Assembly: GCF_003100395.1 (NCBI RefSeq) | Contig: NZ_CP029210.1 | Span: forward strand, 1,612,001-1,676,000 | Direction: 5' to 3' | DNA length: 64,000 nt | Source of the DNA: Aquabacterium olei | Lineage (GTDB): Bacteria > Pseudomonadota > Gammaproteobacteria > Burkholderiales > Burkholderiaceae_C | Shown: positions 9,357-19,309 of the stretch, in pieces | How positions within the stretch are numbered: position 1 is the stretch's first letter | Layout: each line of letters begins with the position of its first letter | The notes under the pieces: model-generated | Database searches by the model: none | What the model saw: the letters and a program-made list of their open reading frames with translations, nothing else | What the model was told of the DNA's origin: nothing | Program-made: the position numbers and the translations under genes

Positions 9357-9980
9357 TCAGGCGTTCGCGAGCGGGTCCAGTCCTGCTTCGCGCAGCAGCT
9401 GGCACAGGGCAATCAGCGGCAGGCCGATCAGGGTGGTGGGGTCGTTGGAGGCCACGCGTGACAGCAGCGTGATGCCGAGCGCCTCCACCTTGGCACTGCC
9501 GGCGCAGTCGTACGGCTGCTCGCGTTGCAGATACGCCTCGATCTCGGCATCGCTCAGGTCGCGAAAGTCCACCGACACGGTTTCGATCACCGTCCGCTCG
9601 TAGCCGGTCCGGGGGCGGTACACCGTCAACGCCGTGTGAAAGTGCACCGTCTGCCCGCGCATCGCGCGCAACTGGGCGGTCGCGCCGGAGTGGTCGCCCG
9701 GCTTGCCGAGCGCCTGCCCGTGCAGGTCGGCGACCTGGTCGGAGCCGATGACCACGACGTCGCTGTCCGGCAGGGCAGCGGCCACCGCCCGTGCTTTGGC
9801 GAGCGCCAGCCGTCCGGCCAGGGTCCTGGGGACTTCGCCGGCCTGCGCCGCCTCGTCCACGCCAGGCGAACGAACCTCGAAGGGCAAGCCCAGCCGGTGC
9901 AGCAGATCACGGCGGTAGGCCGAGGTCGAGCCGAGCACGAGCCGCGGCGGCGCCGCAGGAGACACGGGGGGGAGGTTCAT
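9357..9980 (-). CDS. maf: Maf family nucleoside triphosphate pyrophosphatase
   Basis: A 207-residue Maf/YceF-type enzyme that hydrolyses non-canonical or modified nucleoside triphosphates. The N-terminus LVLGSTSAYRRDLL carries the phosphate-binding S-x-S/T-x-x-R pattern, followed by VRSPGVDE with its acidic residue, and VVIGSDQVADLHG, the conserved SDQ motif. Length matches the family. The 58-base gap upstream separates it from the divergent yceD gene, so the two promoters must lie very close together or overlap. Adjacency to yceD (often next to maf/yceF in proteobacteria) supports the YceF-type assignment. Confidence 0.92.
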   Translation of the reverse strand: MNLPPVSPAAPPRLVLGSTSAYRRDLLHRLGLPFEVRSPGVDEAAQAGEVPRTLAGRLALAKARAVAAALPDSDVVVIGSDQVADLHGQALGKPGDHSGATAQLRAMRGQTVHFHTALTVYRPRTGYERTVIETVSVDFRDLSDAEIEAYLQREQPYDCAGSAKVEALGITLLSRVASNDPTTLIGLPLIALCQLLREAGLDPLANA

Positions 9981-10038
9981 CCCGCCATTGTCCCCGGTAT
10001 ACGGGTGCCTGCTGCAGCGCTTGTCCTACACTTCTGCC

Positions 10039-10617
10039 ATGAAAGCACGCACCTGGGCGCCCCGCAAGCTGGACATCGGGGCCTTCATCGAATCGGGCGA
10101 AAGCCTGTCTGGCGAGACGGCGGTGGCCGATCTGGCCCGCCTTGCCGAGGGGTTGGCACAAGACGCCGATCTGTCCGCGCTGCCGCCGGTGCGCTGGCAG
10201 GCTGTGGGTCGCACGGTGCCGCAGCGCGTGGGTGCTCCCCAACGCTGGCTCGATCTGCGGGCCGAAGGCGAGTTCGCCTGGGAGTGCCAGCGCTGTCTGC
10301 ATGCGGTGACACTCCCGGTCGCCATCGAACGTTCCATCCGTTTTGTGGCCGACGAGGCCGCAGCGGCCGAGCTCGATGCCGATTCGGATGACGATGTCCT
10401 GGCCATGGCGCGTCAGTTCGACCTGATCGAGCTGGTCGAAGACGAGTTGATCATGGCCTCGCCCATCGTGCCCCGCCATGATCGCTGCCCGACCGATGTC
10501 GAGCGACATATGCGCAGCGAGGACGACGACAGCGCCGACGCGGAGGAATCCGCCGAGTCGGGCGAGCGCAAGAATCCCTTTGCGGTCCTGGCCCAATTGA
10601 AAAAGGGCGGCAGCTGA
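10039..10617 (+). CDS. yceD: YceD/DUF177 family protein
   Basis: A 192-residue protein of the YceD (DUF177) family that nearly always precedes rpmF. The conserved centre is present: EGEFAWECQRCLHAV, with two cysteines three residues apart (CQRC), followed by a C-terminal acidic stretch. In plants and bacteria the family has been connected with 23S rRNA accumulation. The start at 10039 (MKARTWAPRKLDI) is chosen because the preceding in-frame codons do not look conserved. The rpmF promoter overlaps its stop codon. Molecular activity is not established. Confidence 0.9.
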   Translation: MKARTWAPRKLDIGAFIESGESLSGETAVADLARLAEGLAQDADLSALPPVRWQAVGRTVPQRVGAPQRWLDLRAEGEFAWECQRCLHAVTLPVAIERSIRFVADEAAAAELDADSDDDVLAMARQFDLIELVEDELIMASPIVPRHDRCPTDVERHMRSEDDDSADAEESAESGERKNPFAVLAQLKKGGS

Positions 10618-10618
10618 T

Positions 10619-10648
10619 TTGAATGCGGCAATGAAGCCGTGCTAGAAT
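10619..10648 (+). promoter_or_regulatory. Probable sigma-70 promoter for rpmF
   Basis: TTGAAT at 10619-10624 and TAGAAT at 10643-10648, spaced by 18 bases. It begins right after the yceD stop and would give rpmF a leader of roughly 195 bases. A small GC hairpin (GGGCG, 6-base loop, CGCCC) lies about 14 bases before the rpmF start and could affect translation. Confidence 0.55.
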
Positions 10649-10850
10649 CTATGGTTTTCCGGGTTGCCCGCCTTGCATTCATGGCGAATTCAGGCAGCGG
10701 CCCGGTTGTCTTCAACACTTGCGGACTGCAAGGCGGCTGACGGCAGTGGCAGGCAGGCCTGTGGCAACACAGGGTGCGGCTGGCTGATTCGTCGGCAACG
10801 GGTGTGGTCTGACAATTGCGGGCGTTTGTCCGCCCTCATCGGAGTCCATC

Positions 10851-11033
10851 ATGGCCGTTCAGCAAAACAAGAAGTCGCCCTCCAAGCGTGGCATGCACCG
10901 TTCGCACAATGCCCTGGTCACCCCGGGCACCGCGGTTGAGGCCACCACCGGCGAAACCCACCTGCGTCACCACATCAGCCCCACCGGCTTCTATCGTGGT
11001 CGCAAGGTCCTCAAGACCAAGGCCGACGCCTGA
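10851..11033 (+). CDS. rpmF: 50S ribosomal protein L32
   Basis: A 60-residue L32. The N-terminus [19 protein letters not shown] is characteristic, followed by a basic C-terminus ending KVLKTKADA. No zinc-binding cysteine ribbon is present, as is usual for proteobacterial L32. A GGAG lies 6-9 bases before the ATG. It sits between yceD and plsX in the classical yceD-rpmF-plsX-fab order and has its own promoter and a strong downstream terminator. Confidence 0.98.
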   Translation: MAVQQNKKSPSKRGMHRSHNALVTPGTAVEATTGETHLRHHISPTGFYRGRKVLKTKADA

Positions 11034-11069
11034 TCTGCCTGAGCCCGGCCCCCGGGTTCGGTGCTGCAC

Positions 11070-11113
11070 AGGGCTGGACAACCGATCTGTCGGTTCGCCA
11101 GCCCTTGTTTTTT
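11070..11113 (+). terminator. Strong intrinsic terminator after rpmF
   Basis: Outer stem AGGGCTGG/CCAGCCCT enclosing an inner stem AACCGA/TCGGTT with loop TCTG, followed by TG and six T residues. This should end most rpmF transcripts, so plsX and the fab genes probably depend on readthrough or a promoter between 11114 and 11191. Confidence 0.85.
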
Positions 11114-11191
11114 GGCACCACCTGCCTTGCCTGACGGGAAGTCTGCGCCGCGCTCTGACCGCCGCAGTTCTTCCGAACGCCGATCCAGCCC

Positions 11192-12331
11192 ATGACCGTC
11201 ACTCCGTCCTCCGCCTTGTCATCGCACTCGTCCGCCGGCCGCACCGCTTCTGGCGTGCTGTCGCCCGTTCGCATTGCCGTTGACTGCATGGGCGGTGACC
11301 ACGGTCCGTCGATCACGCTGCCGGCTTGCCAGGCCTTCCTGGCTCGCCACCCCGACGCCGAACTGGTTCTGGTCGGTCTGCCGGAGGCCATCCGGCCTGC
11401 GGCCCACTGGCCCCGCGTCACGCTGGTCAACGCCTCCGAGGTCGTCACGATGGACGATCCCGTCGAGGTCGCGCTGCGCCGCAAGAAGGACTCGTCCATG
11501 CGCGTGGCCATTTCGCAGGTCAAGGCCACGGCCGACCAGCCTGCCGCGGCGCACGCCTGTGTGTCGGCCGGCAACACCGGTGCCCTGATGGCGGTGGCGC
11601 GCTACCTGCTCAAGACCGTCGAAGGCATCGATCGCCCGGCCATTGCCACGGTGATGCCCAACCAGAAGGACGGCTTCACCACCGTGCTCGACCTGGGTGC
11701 CAACGTCGATTGCTCGGCCGAGCACCTGCTGCAGTTCGCCGTGATGGGCAGCGCCCTGGTGGCCGCCGTCGACGGCAAGGACAACCCCACTGTGGGCCTG
11801 CTGAACATCGGCGAAGAGGTCATCAAGGGCAACGAAGTCATCAAGCAGGCCGGTGAGCTGCTGCGCGCCGCGCACGAGCGTGGTCTGCTGAACTTCCACG
11901 GCAACGTGGAAGGCAACGACATCTTCAAGGGCACGTCCGACATCGTCGTCTGCGACGGTTTCGTCGGCAATGTGGCCCTGAAGACCTCCGAAGGCCTCGC
12001 CATGATGATGGCGACCTTCATCAAGCAGGAATTCACCCGAAACATCTTCACCAAAATGGCCGCCCTGGTGGCCATGCCGGTGTTGAACCAGTTCAAGAAG
12101 CGCGTCGACCACCGTCGTTACAACGGTGCCGCGCTGCTTGGTCTGCGAGGCCTGGTCTTCAAGAGCCATGGCTCCGCAGATGCCTTCGCGTTCGAGCACG
12201 CCTTGAATCGCGCGTATGATGCCGCCCGTCATCGCTTGTTGGATCGGGTACACGACCAGATCGCGGCCACGCTGGACAGCCTCCCATCAGGAGACCAGGA
12301 CAGCGCGGCGGGTGTGGGGCAGGCGGCCTGA
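11192..12331 (+). CDS. plsX: Phosphate acyltransferase PlsX
   Basis: A 379-residue enzyme that converts acyl-ACP to acyl-phosphate, the first step of phospholipid synthesis in the PlsX/PlsY route. It shows [12 protein letters not shown] near residue 28, the [10 protein letters not shown] motif, and the C-terminal [13 protein letters not shown] segment typical of PlsX. The N-terminus is about 25 residues longer than average and Ser-rich; the ATG at 11192 is the only ATG upstream of the conserved core, though a GTG near residue 20 is possible. It precedes fabH by 11 bases. Confidence 0.97.
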   Translation: MTVTPSSALSSHSSAGRTASGVLSPVRIAVDCMGGDHGPSITLPACQAFLARHPDAELVLVGLPEAIRPAAHWPRVTLVNASEVVTMDDPVEVALRRKKDSSMRVAISQVKATADQPAAAHACVSAGNTGALMAVARYLLKTVEGIDRPAIATVMPNQKDGFTTVLDLGANVDCSAEHLLQFAVMGSALVAAVDGKDNPTVGLLNIGEEVIKGNEVIKQAGELLRAAHERGLLNFHGNVEGNDIFKGTSDIVVCDGFVGNVALKTSEGLAMMMATFIKQEFTRNIFTKMAALVAMPVLNQFKKRVDHRRYNGAALLGLRGLVFKSHGSADAFAFEHALNRAYDAARHRLLDRVHDQIAATLDSLPSGDQDSAAGVGQAA

Positions 12332-12342
12332 TCCATTTCTCA

Positions 12343-13374
12343 ATGTCATCCAGCCAGACGAAACAGACACCTTCTTCGTTTCCGGCAGCCACTGCGGGGT
12401 CCCGCTTTTCTCGCATAGCGGGTACTGGCAGTTACCTCCCCCCGAAACGCCTCACCAACCAGGATCTCGTCGACCAGCTCGCTCAGCGCGGCGTCGAGAC
12501 ATCAGACGAGTGGATCGTCGAGCGCACCGGCATCCGGGCTCGCCACTTCGCTGAACCCGATGTGCCATCCAGCGCACTCGGCACCCAGGCCGCCCTCCAG
12601 GCCATCGAGGCCGCCGGCATCACCGCCGCCGACATCGACCTCGTCATCTGCGCCACGTCCACCCCGGATCTGGTCTTTCCCTCCACCGCCTGCCACATCC
12701 AGCGCAACCTCGGCATCGCCGGCTGCGCTGCGTTCGACGTCCAGGCGGTCTGCTCCGGCTTCCTCTACGCCCTGACCGTCGCCGACGCCATGATCCGATC
12801 CGGGTCGGCCCGTCGCGCACTCGTCATCGGCGCCGAGGTCTTCTCCCGGCTGCTGAACTTCGACGATCGCACGACCTGTGTGCTGTTCGGCGACGGGGCA
12901 GGGGCCGTGGTGCTCGAGGCCTCCGACACCCCGGGCATCGTCTCAACCTGTCTGCATGCCGACGGTCAGCACATCGGCATCCTCAATGTGCCTGGCAACG
13001 TCAGCGGTGGCGAAATCCTGGGCGATGCCACCCTTAAAATGGACGGACAGGCCGTGTTCAAGCTCGCGGTCAATGTGCTGGACAAGGCTGCCCACGAGGT
13101 CCTTGACAAGGCTGGTCGCGATGCGTCGTGCATCGACTGGCTCATTCCTCACCAGGCCAACCTGCGCATCATGCAGGGCACCGCCAGGAAGCTGAAGCTG
13201 TCCAGCGACAAGGTCATCGTCACCGTCGACCAGCATGGCAACACGTCCGCTGCGTCGGTGCCGCTGGCGCTCGACCATGGTGTGCGCACCGGCCAGATCC
13301 GGCGTGGTCAGACCCTGCTGCTCGAGGGCGTCGGTGGCGGGTTCACCTGGGGCGCGGCGCTCATCGATTTCTGA
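12343..13374 (+). CDS. fabH: Beta-ketoacyl-ACP synthase III
   Basis: KAS III starts fatty-acid elongation by condensing acetyl-CoA with malonyl-ACP. The 343-residue protein shows the full catalytic triad: Cys137 in QAVCSGF, His270 in LIPHQAN and Asn300 in HGNTSAAS. A polar Ser/Thr-rich N-terminus of about 20 residues precedes the conserved [10 protein letters not shown] start, and no better start codon is visible. It is followed after 38 bases by fabD. Confidence 0.97.
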   Translation: MSSSQTKQTPSSFPAATAGSRFSRIAGTGSYLPPKRLTNQDLVDQLAQRGVETSDEWIVERTGIRARHFAEPDVPSSALGTQAALQAIEAAGITAADIDLVICATSTPDLVFPSTACHIQRNLGIAGCAAFDVQAVCSGFLYALTVADAMIRSGSARRALVIGAEVFSRLLNFDDRTTCVLFGDGAGAVVLEASDTPGIVSTCLHADGQHIGILNVPGNVSGGEILGDATLKMDGQAVFKLAVNVLDKAAHEVLDKAGRDASCIDWLIPHQANLRIMQGTARKLKLSSDKVIVTVDQHGNTSAASVPLALDHGVRTGQIRRGQTLLLEGVGGGFTWGAALIDF

Positions 13375-13412
13375 GCAACGGCCGCCAAGCAGTAACAAGA
13401 ACGAGGACATCC

Positions 13413-14356
13413 ATGACCGCATTTGCATTCGTGTTTCCGGGCCAGGGCTCGCAGGCCGTCGGCATGCTCAACGCCTGGGGCGACCACGCCGCCGTGCGCG
13501 AGACGCTGGCCGAGGCCTCCGAGGCCCTTGGCGAAGACATCGGCAAGCTGATTGCCGAAGGCCCGAAGGAAGCCCTGGACCTGACCACCAACACCCAGCC
13601 CGTGATGCTGACCGCGGGCGTGGCCTGCTGGCGCGCCTGGCTCGCCGAGACTGGCCTGACGCCGGCCGCCGTCGCCGGCCACTCGCTGGGCGAGTACACC
13701 GCGCTGGTGGCAGCCGGTGCCCTGAGCCTGAAGGACGCGCTGCCACTGGTGCGCTTCCGTGCCCAGGCCATGCAGGAAGCCGTGCCCGTCGGCACGGGCG
13801 GCATGGCCGCCATCCTGGGGCTGGACGCCGAAGCCGTGAAGGCCGGCTGCGCCCAGGCTGCTACCGAGGTGGGGGAGGCTGTCGAGGCCGTGAACTTCAA
13901 CGATCCCAGGCAGATCGTCATCGCCGGTACCAAGGCAGGTGTCGAGAAAGCCTGTGAAGTGCTGAAGGCCGCGGGCGCCAAGCGGGCGCTCTCGCTGCCC
14001 GTTTCCGCACCGTTCCACTCCAGCCTGATGAAGCCGGCCGCAGAGCGCCTGAAGGAAAAGCTGGCCGCCACCGCCTTCGCCGCACCGGGTGTGCCGGTGA
14101 TCAACAACATCGATGTGGCCGTGGTCAATGAAGCCGACGCCCTGCGCGATGCGCTGTACCGTCAGGCTTTCGGTCCGGTTCGCTGGGTCGAGGCCATCCA
14201 GGCCCTTAAGGCCCGAGGTCTCACGCACGTGATCGAGTGTGGGCCGGGCAAGGTGCTGGCCGGCATGGTCAAGCGCATCGACGGCGACCTCGTCACCACC
14301 ACCATCTTCGACCCGGCCTCGCTGGCCGAGGCCCAGGCCCTACTGAGCAACGCAGC

Positions 14357-14360
<4 letters not shown>
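13413..14360 (+). CDS. fabD: Malonyl-CoA:ACP transacylase
   Basis: A 315-residue transacylase that loads malonyl groups onto ACP. The start MTAFAFVFPGQGSQ is canonical and is preceded by a GAGG about 8 bases upstream. The nucleophile is Ser91 in GHSLGEY and the catalytic histidine His202 is in APFHSSLM. Longer in-frame starts exist upstream but run through the end of fabH. Its stop overlaps the fabG ATG (ATGA), showing translational coupling. Confidence 0.97.
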
Positions 14361-15103
<743 letters not shown>

Positions 15104-15169
15104 ATTTGAGATGTTTCTGGGGAATCTCAATTTCGTTTCCAAAGCGGCTTCAGCGATTTGACACGCTGA

Positions 15170-15454
<285 letters not shown>

Positions 15455-15470
15455 CCTTCGCGTGTCCGTG

Positions 15471-15501
15471 ACAAGGCTTCCGCCACGAGGCGGGGCCTTG
15501 T
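15471..15501 (+). terminator. Nested hairpin between acpP and fabF
   Basis: Outer stem ACAAGGC/GCCTTGT and inner stem CCGCC/GGCGG with loop ACGA form a near-perfect 31-base hairpin. Only two T residues follow, so it is a weak terminator at best. It more likely stabilises the 3' end of acpP mRNA or attenuates transcription into fabF, giving more ACP than FabF. Confidence 0.5.
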
Positions 15502-15532
15502 TCACAACCGAATACTTAGCACACAGTCAAGC

Positions 15533-16777
15533 ATGACCCGTCGTCGCGTCGTTGTCACAGGCCTGGGCCTGATCACGCCTGTCGGTAACACCGTGCAGGA
15601 TGCATGGACCAATCTGATCGCCGGCCAGTCCGGTATCGACACCGTCACCAAATTTGACGCTTCGGCGCTCGCCTGCACGTTTGCTGGCGAGGTCAAGGGC
15701 TTCTCCATCGAGGATTACATCCCCGCGAAGGAGGCCCGTCATATGGACACATTCATCCATTACGGACTGGCAGCCTCCATGCAGGCCGTCCGTGATGCGG
15801 GCCTGCCCACGGGCGAGGCCCTGACGCCTGAACAGGCCGAGCGCATCGGTGTGCTCGTGGGTTCCGGCATCGGCGGTCTGCCGATGATCGAAGCCACCCA
15901 CAAGGACTACACCGACCGCGGTCCGCGTCGCATTTCGCCGTTCTTTGTGCCCGCCTCGATCATCAACATGATCTCGGGCCACGTGTCGATCCAGTATGGC
16001 TTCAAGGGCCCGAACCTGGCCGTCGTCACCGCCTGCACGACCGGCCTGCACGCCATTGGCCAGGCCGCCCGCATGATCGAGTACGGCGATGCCGACGTCA
16101 TGGTGGCCGGCGGCGCCGAATCGACCGTGTCGCCGCTGGGCATTGGCGGCTTCGCCTCGGCCCGTGCACTCTCCACCCGCAACGACGACCCCAAGACGGC
16201 CTCGCGCCCCTGGGACAAGGACCGAGACGGCTTCGTGCTGGGCGAGGGCGCCGGTGTCATGGTGCTGGAAGAGTACGAGCACGCCAAGGCCCGTGGCGCC
16301 AAGATCTACGCCGAACTGGCGGGCTTCGGCATGAGCGCCGATGCCTACCACATGACCGCGCCCGACGTGGACGGCCCCAAGCGTTCGATGCTGAATGCGC
16401 TGCGCAACGCCGGCCTGAACGCCGACGAGGTGCAGTACCTGAACGCGCACGGCACTTCGACCCCGCTGGGCGACGTCAACGAAACGAACGCGATCAAGCT
16501 CGCTTTCGGCGACCACGCCAAGAAGCTGGTGGTCAACTCGACCAAGTCCATGACCGGCCACCTCCTGGGTGGCGCGGGTGGCATCGAGTCGGTGTTCACC
16601 GTGCTGGCCATCCACAACCAGATCTCGCCGCCCACGATCAACATCTTCCACCAGGATCCCGAGTGCGACCTGGACTACTGCGCCAACACCGCACGCGAGA
16701 TGAAGATCGACGCCGCCCTGAAGAACAACTTCGGTTTCGGCGGCACCAACGGCTCGCTGGTCTTCAAGCGCGCGTGA
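15533..16777 (+). CDS. fabF: Beta-ketoacyl-ACP synthase II
   Basis: A 414-residue KAS II that elongates acyl-ACP by condensation with malonyl-ACP. The triad is complete: Cys168 in TACTTGL, His306 in NAHGTST and His343 in MTGHLLGG. The N-terminus [16 protein letters not shown] and C-terminus [12 protein letters not shown] are typical. It closes the fab cluster and is followed after 40 bases by the YgfX-like gene and rpoE, a usual arrangement in Burkholderiales. Confidence 0.98.
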   Translation: MTRRRVVVTGLGLITPVGNTVQDAWTNLIAGQSGIDTVTKFDASALACTFAGEVKGFSIEDYIPAKEARHMDTFIHYGLAASMQAVRDAGLPTGEALTPEQAERIGVLVGSGIGGLPMIEATHKDYTDRGPRRISPFFVPASIINMISGHVSIQYGFKGPNLAVVTACTTGLHAIGQAARMIEYGDADVMVAGGAESTVSPLGIGGFASARALSTRNDDPKTASRPWDKDRDGFVLGEGAGVMVLEEYEHAKARGAKIYAELAGFGMSADAYHMTAPDVDGPKRSMLNALRNAGLNADEVQYLNAHGTSTPLGDVNETNAIKLAFGDHAKKLVVNSTKSMTGHLLGGAGGIESVFTVLAIHNQISPPTINIFHQDPECDLDYCANTAREMKIDAALKNNFGFGGTNGSLVFKRA

Positions 16778-16817
16778 TCGCGCCCGGCAGGTCGGGTTGA
16801 CAGGCGCGAGCTTGATC

Positions 16818-17591
16818 ATGTCCCGCCTGCCTGCCGAGCTGGCCCAGCCCGCTGAATGGCATCTGCCGGTCGGGCTGTCGGCGGCGCCGGGATGGCGCCG
16901 GGCCGCCCGTCTCTGCGTCCTGAGCCTCATTGCGCTGGCCTGTGCCTGGTGGTGGTCGACCCTGGAAGGGTGGCGTCGAGGGCAGGGACCGCATGGTGTC
17001 TGGATGGCACTGACCACCCTTGGGATGCTGGCATGGGCGTGGACGGTGGTCCGCCCTGTGTGGCGAGCCCTTCGAGGCGGCAAGACCGAAACCGTGTTGC
17101 TGCAATGGTCCGCCGTTGCATCCGCCGATCCAGCTTCGAGCGACGCGAGCTCGTCGCCATGGCGGCTGCCCGATTGCGGCGTCGACGCCGAGGTGGAGCG
17201 GATACTGGACCTGCAGCAGTGGATGCTTCTGAAAGTCACGCCGCGGTCTGCTCCAGCGCGGCGCCCGATCTGGTGCTTGGTTCCTGATCGACAAGGCTCT
17301 GCAGTGCATCGGCTAAGGGTCCTGCTGTCGCTCTCGGCGCGGGGCGCCTCCCGACGCACCTCGACACCAATCGGGGAGGGCGAAGCGGGGAGGATGATGG
17401 CATCATCACTGCCGGTGGCCGGGTTGCCGGCCTCTCCGACTGCACGCCAACACATGATTCAAGCCTTCAGGCGCTTTCGTGGCGCCGACTCAGGTCGCGC
17501 GACGCCAGGGAAGTCGCACGGTCAGCGCGGGTTCTCGCCCTCGTCGCTCTTTCCGCCCACCGAGATCGAGTCGGATCGGAGGGGGCGGTGA
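16818..17591 (+). CDS. Hypothetical membrane protein, YgfX-like
   Basis: A 257-residue protein of uncertain family. Two close hydrophobic segments (about residues 30-50 and 60-80) are followed by a region with LDLQQWMLLKV and a segment ending HRLRVLLSL. This order recalls the small membrane protein YgfX, where a W/H-R-L-R pattern ends the domain. The last 80 residues are Arg/Ser-rich, poorly ordered and longer than YgfX. The ATG at 16818 is preferred over a TTG at 16797. The stop overlaps the rpoE ATG (TGATG), so translation of the two is probably coupled. The YgfX relation is inference from pattern and position only. Confidence 0.6.
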   Translation: MSRLPAELAQPAEWHLPVGLSAAPGWRRAARLCVLSLIALACAWWWSTLEGWRRGQGPHGVWMALTTLGMLAWAWTVVRPVWRALRGGKTETVLLQWSAVASADPASSDASSSPWRLPDCGVDAEVERILDLQQWMLLKVTPRSAPARRPIWCLVPDRQGSAVHRLRVLLSLSARGASRRTSTPIGEGEAGRMMASSLPVAGLPASPTARQHMIQAFRRFRGADSGRATPGKSHGQRGFSPSSLFPPTEIESDRRGR

Positions 17592-18286
17592 TGCCGCGTG
17601 ATGTTCCGCCGCCGGCGGAGGCTCCGGCCGTGCAACCGATTGCGCCCGATGTGGCGGACCTCGGTCGCACCGGCCCCGTGACGCCGGACGTCGATGCGGC
17701 GCTGGTCGAGCGGGTGCAGCGAGGGGACCAGCGTGCATTCGAGATGCTGGTGGTGAAATACCAGCGCCGCATCGAACGCCTGATCGCCCGCATGGTGCGG
17801 GACACCGATCTGGTGGAAGACATTGCGCAGGAAACCTTCATCCGCGCCTATCGGGCCCTGCCGAACTTCCGCGGTGAGAGCGCGTTCTACACCTGGCTCT
17901 ACCGCATCGCGGTCAACACGGCCAAGAAGGCGATCATCGGTCTGCAGCGCGACCCGGTGATGACCGAGTCCGCGCTGGCCTCGCTGGATGAGGAGGATGC
18001 CGATGGCTCCCGCGTCGAAAATGAACTCAGCGATGGCGAAACGCCCGAGTCCGTGATGGCCAGTCGGCAGGTGGCCGAGGCCGTCAATGAGGCGATCGAG
18101 TCGCTGTCGGAAGACCTTCGGCAGGCCATCGTGCTGCGAGAGATCGAGGGCCTCAGCTACGACGAGATCGCAGAGTTGATGAACTGCCCGATCGGCACCG
18201 TGCGGTCGCGGATCTTCCGGGCCCGCGAAACCATCGCACAGCGCCTTCGCCCTCTGCTGGACACGAAACAGGGCGAAAGATGGTGA
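17591..18286 (+). CDS. rpoE: RNA polymerase sigma factor RpoE (sigma-E/AlgU)
   Basis: A 231-residue extracytoplasmic-function sigma factor controlling the envelope-stress response. Region 2 runs from LVERVQRGDQRAFE (about residue 38) through IAQETFIRAYRAL and FYTWLYRIAVNTAKK. Region 4 has LSYDEIAELMNCPIGTVRSR. These are nearly identical to enterobacterial RpoE, but the N-terminus is extended by about 35 Pro/Ala-rich residues. ATG 17591 is taken; a GTG at 17588 adds one codon. It is followed by rseA and degP. Self-regulation is known in the family, but I could not find a convincing sigma-E promoter upstream. Confidence 0.97.
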   Translation: MPRDVPPPAEAPAVQPIAPDVADLGRTGPVTPDVDAALVERVQRGDQRAFEMLVVKYQRRIERLIARMVRDTDLVEDIAQETFIRAYRALPNFRGESAFYTWLYRIAVNTAKKAIIGLQRDPVMTESALASLDEEDADGSRVENELSDGETPESVMASRQVAEAVNEAIESLSEDLRQAIVLREIEGLSYDEIAELMNCPIGTVRSRIFRARETIAQRLRPLLDTKQGERW

Positions 18287-18416
18287 AGTTTTTGTGAAAC
18301 GCCCGGTGAACTTTTGTGGCGCTCGGTGGTCCATCGGACAAGAGACGCCGCACTGTTGCATTGAGCAGGTCTGATTGCGGCACCTTCGTTCTCACCGCGA
18401 AGCCGGAGCCCGTTCC

Positions 18417-19103
18417 ATGACCGACCGCATTCCATCTGACGCCGCCCGATCCGAAGCCTTGTCCGCCCTGGTGGACGGGCAGGCGACCAGCGCAGAAGTC
18501 GCTGACGCCTGCTCGCGCTGGGCCCACGACGCCGACCAGCGCGCCCGTTGGGCCGAGTACCAGCTGATCGGCGACGTGATGCGCTCCGAAGAGTTGGGGG
18601 CGCAGGCGCGCGGCGACGCTTTCCTCGCGCGCTTCCGTGAGCGGCTCGCCGCCGAGCCCGTCGTGCTGGCTCCAGGGCGCGTGGCGGCCGCAGCACCGGT
18701 TCAGGATCCGCGGCCGGACATGGCGGCGCCGCTGGCCCTGCATCGCCGCCGCTGGGCCGGCCCGATTTCCGTTGCCGCCAGCTTTGTTGCGGTGGTTGCG
18801 GCCTTGCTCAACACCGGGGTGGATCTGGGCGATGGCCGTGTCGACATGGCTTCCAGTGGTCAGGGTGGCACCTTGTCGCTGAATGCCGGGCAGGGCGCCG
18901 GTGCCTGGCCTGTGGCCGGCGCCAGCCTTGAGCGGGCACCCAGCTTCTCGCGCCCTGATGCCGGCGGTGCGGTCACCCCCGTGCACGTTCTGCGCGATCC
19001 ACGCGCCGAAGAGCCGGTTTCTGCCCGCAGCGTCGAAGGCGGGGCCGTCACCTTCTCGTCGACGGGCGGCCTGGCGCGCCAGGCGGTTTACACCGCGCCC
19101 TGA
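18417..19103 (+). CDS. rseA: Anti-sigma-E factor RseA
   Basis: A 228-residue inner-membrane anti-sigma factor. The N-terminal cytoplasmic domain has the RseA_N pattern LSALVDGQ and WAEYQLIGDVMRSEE, which binds sigma-E. One membrane segment (PISVAASFVAVVAALLNTGV, about residues 120-140) is followed by a Gly/Ser/Ala-rich periplasmic tail of about 85 residues. ATG 18417 is supported by a GGAG about 12 bases upstream. It lies 130 bases after rpoE. The tail lacks an obvious RseA_C (RseB-binding) domain, and no rseB gene follows, which is discussed as a finding. Confidence 0.9.
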   Translation: MTDRIPSDAARSEALSALVDGQATSAEVADACSRWAHDADQRARWAEYQLIGDVMRSEELGAQARGDAFLARFRERLAAEPVVLAPGRVAAAAPVQDPRPDMAAPLALHRRRWAGPISVAASFVAVVAALLNTGVDLGDGRVDMASSGQGGTLSLNAGQGAGAWPVAGASLERAPSFSRPDAGGAVTPVHVLRDPRAEEPVSARSVEGGAVTFSSTGGLARQAVYTAP

Positions 19104-19162
19104 GACGCCGGCCGGCATCGGTCGGACGGTGCGCGCACCGCCTCACCGACTTGCAGTTCACG

Positions 19163-19189
19163 AACAGGGTGGCATGATGCCGCCCTGTT
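19163..19189 (+). terminator. Hairpin after rseA
   Basis: Stem AACAGGG/CCCTGTT with an inner GGCA/TGCC stem, 60 bases after the rseA stop. A short TTTGCATT follows rather than a T-run, so termination would be partial. It lies in the 206-base rseA-degP gap, in which no gene or clear sigma-E promoter was seen. Confidence 0.45.
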
Positions 19190-19309
19190 TGCATTGCGCT
19201 CCTTTACGAGCATTTACCGTCACAGCGAACGTTGCCCGAGAACTGTCATCGGGTGATCTGTCTCCAACGTTGTGGTTTCATTCCTTGTTCGTTTCACGAG
19301 GTCTACTGC

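Noticed and set aside
15527-17455. Minus-strand open frame of 642 codons opposite fabF and the YgfX-like gene
   Set aside because: Opposite a certain gene; composition and lack of motifs mark it as an artefact.
19222-19265. A sigma-E promoter before degP
   Set aside because: GAAC-like and TCTG-like pieces are present, but their spacing (11 or more than 20 bases) does not match the 15-16 base requirement.
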